DNA from: WTFY01 sp026713925
GTDB taxonomy: Bacteria > Pseudomonadota > Gammaproteobacteria > UBA4575
Direction: 5' to 3'
Assembly (NCBI GenBank): GCA_963662355.1
Contig: OY759361.1
Coordinates: 1,922,001 to 1,986,000, forward strand
DNA length: 64,000 nt
Part shown: positions 61,621-64,000 of the stretch, in pieces
How positions within the stretch are numbered: the first letter of the stretch is position 1
Layout of the letters: every line of letters starts with the position of its first letter
The notes under the pieces: generated by a model
The model's input: only the letters and a program-made list of their open reading frames with translations
Told to the model about the DNA's origin: nothing
The model's database searches: none
Translations under genes and position numbers: made by a program

Positions 61621-62901
61621 TTAATCTGTCTTCTTACCTGCCACGAAGTGACCCACAAACATGGTTCTGCCCCCGACAGGGTGGCTCCAGTCCACGGCAC
61701 TGGTACCCACCACGAGACGGGGATCCCCGTCGGCGTCCTGGATCGTCGAGAACTTGCCGCCCCAGGTGCCGCTGGAGCTTGCACCAACCAGGTGGTAGTC
61801 AATCTCAAGGTGCACATCGTTACCGGAAAACGTGCCATCGGGGTTGATGGGGGTTTCCCCGAACCTCACCCTGGATGCATTGAATATGGTCGAGTACGTG
61901 GCAAACAACTCGAACTGATCACCGTTCGGGGAACGCACGGTACCGGCCGTATCCGTGATCAGCAAGTCATGCGGGACATCAGGCAGCACGCAACCGAGGC
62001 ACCCGGACAGGGTATTTCTCGCAAAGTTCGCAACAAGTTCGATGGTGGCGTTATAGATTCCCGTATCCCAGGTTCCGTTAGCCGGTCGCGGTGCACCTTC
62101 GGGCAGGGGAATTTCATCCCAGTCACTCGCATAGTAGAACGTGTACTGGCCGGCCGCATGCCCCCTGTAGGTGGCCTCACCACTGACGGGTAATGTGGGT
62201 GTCCCCAGAAGTTCGGGTCCATCGATATAGGTACCTACCGTGGCACTGGCGATGCTGGTGTTGAGTCCCTCGGTGAGATCACCCCGCAAATACGTCCAGG
62301 TGCCCCCTGCAAGGTAGTTCGTGGGGTCGTCATCGTCCCAGCTGACACGCACCCGCCCGTAGACCGTTTGCTGTTCGGAATTCTGCAATACGGTGACTTC
62401 CTTGAGCGACTGGCCAGGCACGAACCAGTCCGCCACGACGGTTGGGTAGAACGTGTTTTCAGCCGGGCTGAATCCAGCGACATTACCGAACCCGGGCGGC
62501 GTGCGCGCCAGCCTGTCATCGACCGTGTCGGTGGCCGTATCCAAAGTAAAGTCCGGGGTATCCACGGGATCTACATGAACCTTGACATCGGTGCCGTCGA
62601 ATTCCGTCGTGACGTAGGCAGGTTCATTGGAATGGACAATGCCTCTCAACGGGCGAATGTCACTCGCGTTGAAATCCGAATAGAAGTCGGCAAGAAATTC
62701 ATCCGGCTCGTTGCTGGACATATAGGGCGGATTTTGGGAGGCCCGTGTGTTCGCCGCTTCGATCAATGGGAAGGGAAGTACCCTTGCCTGTTCCAGTATG
62801 GATAATTCCGGCACATTCTCCCCGGATCCGCCGCAGCCTGCGAGCAGCAGTGCCAGCGGTATAATTTTAGCTTTTATGTTTATGTTGTCTCCGTGTATCA
62901 T
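61621..62901 (-). CDS. TbpB-like surface or outer-membrane lipoprotein
   Basis: A 426-residue lipoprotein. The N-terminus has a hydrophobic stretch ending LLLAGC (lipid-modified Cys23) followed by GGSG. The mature part is rich in Gly, Thr, Asp and aromatic residues in a beta-strand pattern, and near the end SGTWGGKF ... GGRTMFVGHFVAGKK resembles the barrel end motif of transferrin-binding-protein-B-like lipoproteins. A Cys pair (SGCLGC) is internal. The ATG at 62901 is preferred because upstream codons precede the signal. The ligand is unknown and the TbpB relation is by pattern only. Confidence 0.65.
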   Translation of the reverse strand: MIHGDNINIKAKIIPLALLLAGCGGSGENVPELSILEQARVLPFPLIEAANTRASQNPPYMSSNEPDEFLADFYSDFNASDIRPLRGIVHSNEPAYVTTEFDGTDVKVHVDPVDTPDFTLDTATDTVDDRLARTPPGFGNVAGFSPAENTFYPTVVADWFVPGQSLKEVTVLQNSEQQTVYGRVRVSWDDDDPTNYLAGGTWTYLRGDLTEGLNTSIASATVGTYIDGPELLGTPTLPVSGEATYRGHAAGQYTFYYASDWDEIPLPEGAPRPANGTWDTGIYNATIELVANFARNTLSGCLGCVLPDVPHDLLITDTAGTVRSPNGDQFELFATYSTIFNASRVRFGETPINPDGTFSGNDVHLEIDYHLVGASSSGTWGGKFSTIQDADGDPRLVVGTSAVDWSHPVGGRTMFVGHFVAGKKTD

Positions 62902-63123
62902 CCAGCCTTCAATTGGGGTAGGCCAATCAACGAATATGTAAAGTTTACAAACCCACAGGCTTGTTGCCTTCCTCCAATTGAGTGGATTCAAGTAAATTAA
63001 TTGGAGCTTTGCCCAGGGCAATTTTCGGAATCGGTTAGCTACCGAATCACTTGATGATGACTGTGAAGACCTGTGGGATGAGCACCTGAATCAGGGTAGC
63101 CGTGTCACACTATGCTCAAATAT

Positions 63124-64000
63124 CTAGTTCCTGGGTGCTGGCAGGTGAGAAAGTGCAAGTACGGCCTGCGCCACCTCGATTTGGCGCGAGACACCGAGCT
63201 TGGTGAAAATATGCCTTAAATGAAACCTGACGGTGTCGTAACTACGACCAGTCGCCGCAGCAATTTGGCGGATGGACTTTCCCTCTGTAAGACATATGGC
63301 AATCTCGACTTCTGAAGGTGTAAGCCCCAGTACCTCCTTCACGAGTTCTGGTTTTATCCGTACCCAGTTGACAGGATCGATGATCAACACGAGTGCGGCA
63401 ACATGCCGGGATCGAAAGGCCTCCTCCCGGCTTGCCACGGGCTTCACATGCAATGCCAGCATGGGCAACGGCGATGATTGTCGCACCATCATCGAGCCAC
63501 TTTTTGCCAGCTCGCCAAAGCGCGGCAATGCCTGGGTTAACAACTCCTCAAGCCTTGAATTGTCTTTTTGCCTAATGGCGTGAAGTGAACCGGCTTTACT
63601 GGACAACCCACTACTGCGTCTAAGCATCCCCCTCGCCGTATCATTCATATCAACGATTAAACCGCGCCGGTCAAGTAGGATGACACCGGCGTGGGTGTTA
63701 TTTAGGAGCTCACTCAATGAAGCACCAAGTGCCCTCGCCTCGGCGAGCGCTGAGTGCACCCGGACATATTGGCGAAGGTGTGGGAGTACGCCTTTGATCA
63801 AGTTGATCTGGGGCAACGACCAGCCACTTGAGTCAATCGGGTCTGCAATGCCCAAGGCAATGCCTGAACCGGAGGGTCCGTCCAGACGTACATTCAGGCC
63901 ATTTTGGGTTTCAAAACGCGGCAGTGCCTCATTGTAGGTCGGCGATGTCTTCAGCTCTTTTTTGCTGAAGAGGTCCACTACGCGCATAATCTTGCTGTCG
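63124..64000 (-). CDS. LuxR-family transcriptional regulator (partial at right edge)
   Basis: The visible part is about 292 residues; the frame is still open at the right edge, so the true start lies outside (an internal ATG at 63987 is unlikely to be the start). It has a PAS-like middle (NNTHAGVILLDRRGLIVDMNDTAR, cited here as VILLDRRGLIVDMNDTA) and a C-terminal LuxR helix-turn-helix (GLTPSEVEIAICLTEGKS, RSYDTVRFHLRHIFTKLGV). It probably senses a small molecule or state through the N-terminal part. It may control the adjacent lipoprotein gene, 223 bases downstream. Confidence 0.88.
   Translation of the reverse strand, partial: DSKIMRVVDLFSKKELKTSPTYNEALPRFETQNGLNVRLDGPSGSGIALGIADPIDSSGWSLPQINLIKGVLPHLRQYVRVHSALAEARALGASLSELLNNTHAGVILLDRRGLIVDMNDTARGMLRRSSGLSSKAGSLHAIRQKDNSRLEELLTQALPRFGELAKSGSMMVRQSSPLPMLALHVKPVASREEAFRSRHVAALVLIIDPVNWVRIKPELVKEVLGLTPSEVEIAICLTEGKSIRQIAAATGRSYDTVRFHLRHIFTKLGVSRQIEVAQAVLALSHLPAPRN

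Overview
The window comes from a gammaproteobacterium, probably free-living, aerobic and marine or similar. The evidence is gene order and protein family. guaB-guaA-tadA is divergent from xseA. There is a complete 14-gene nuoA-N complex I operon followed by an initiator tRNA, and the block rimP-nusA-infB-rbfA-truB-rpsO-pnp. A DksA, an AlkB/XylM-type hydrocarbon hydroxylase and an SfnG-like flavin monooxygenase fit an aerobic heterotroph that oxidises hydrocarbons and organosulfur compounds. The genus cannot be named from the sequence alone.

Layout. 0-4 kb (minus): LivH-type permease, LivG-type ATPase and a long-chain acyl-CoA synthetase, the right-hand part of a transporter cluster that continues off the left edge. 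4.2-9.3 kb: tadA, guaA and guaB (minus), with xseA divergent. 9.4-10.4 kb: a DksA-type transcription factor whose N-terminus is a lysine/alanine-rich tail built from a perfect 150-bp tandem repeat. 10.4-14.1 kb (minus): a five-gene monooxygenase operon (AlkB/XylM hydroxylase, small Fe-S ferredoxin, glutathione transferase, XylA-like reductase, small membrane protein). 14.3-23.4 kb (minus): msrB, pnp, rpsO, truB, rbfA, infB, nusA and rimP, with a promoter and an attenuator-like terminator in front of rimP.

23.4-35.4 kb is an accessory segment lying between rimP and the initiator tRNA, two elements that are neighbours in many gammaproteobacteria. On the minus strand it carries a periplasmic binding protein, RibBA, a stand-alone EF-Ts N-terminal (TS-N) domain, the SfnG-like monooxygenase, an FMN reductase, an unknown 101-residue protein, an OsmC-like protein and a lipoyl-domain dihydrolipoamide dehydrogenase. 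Upstream sit an orphan sigma-54 response regulator, a four-copy 23-bp palindromic repeat array and a divergent flavin reductase. Together these genes look like a self-contained flavin-dependent oxygenation system with its own flavin synthesis, flavin reduction, uptake and regulation.

35.5-50.1 kb (minus): tRNA-fMet and nuoN to nuoA, visibly richer in G+C than the left half. 50.8-56.4 kb (plus): a group I truncated haemoglobin, then an apparent operon of a DUF1214 protein, a PAPS-type sulfotransferase, two short-chain dehydrogenases and an SRPBCC protein, a combination I do not recognise from any described pathway. 56.6-64 kb is a mosaic of unknown membrane proteins, small stress or enzyme-like genes (SnoaL-like, Spy/CpxP-like, GNAT, DUF1272), a decayed RND efflux gene cut by an IS3-family remnant, a TbpB-like lipoprotein and a LuxR regulator that runs off the right edge.
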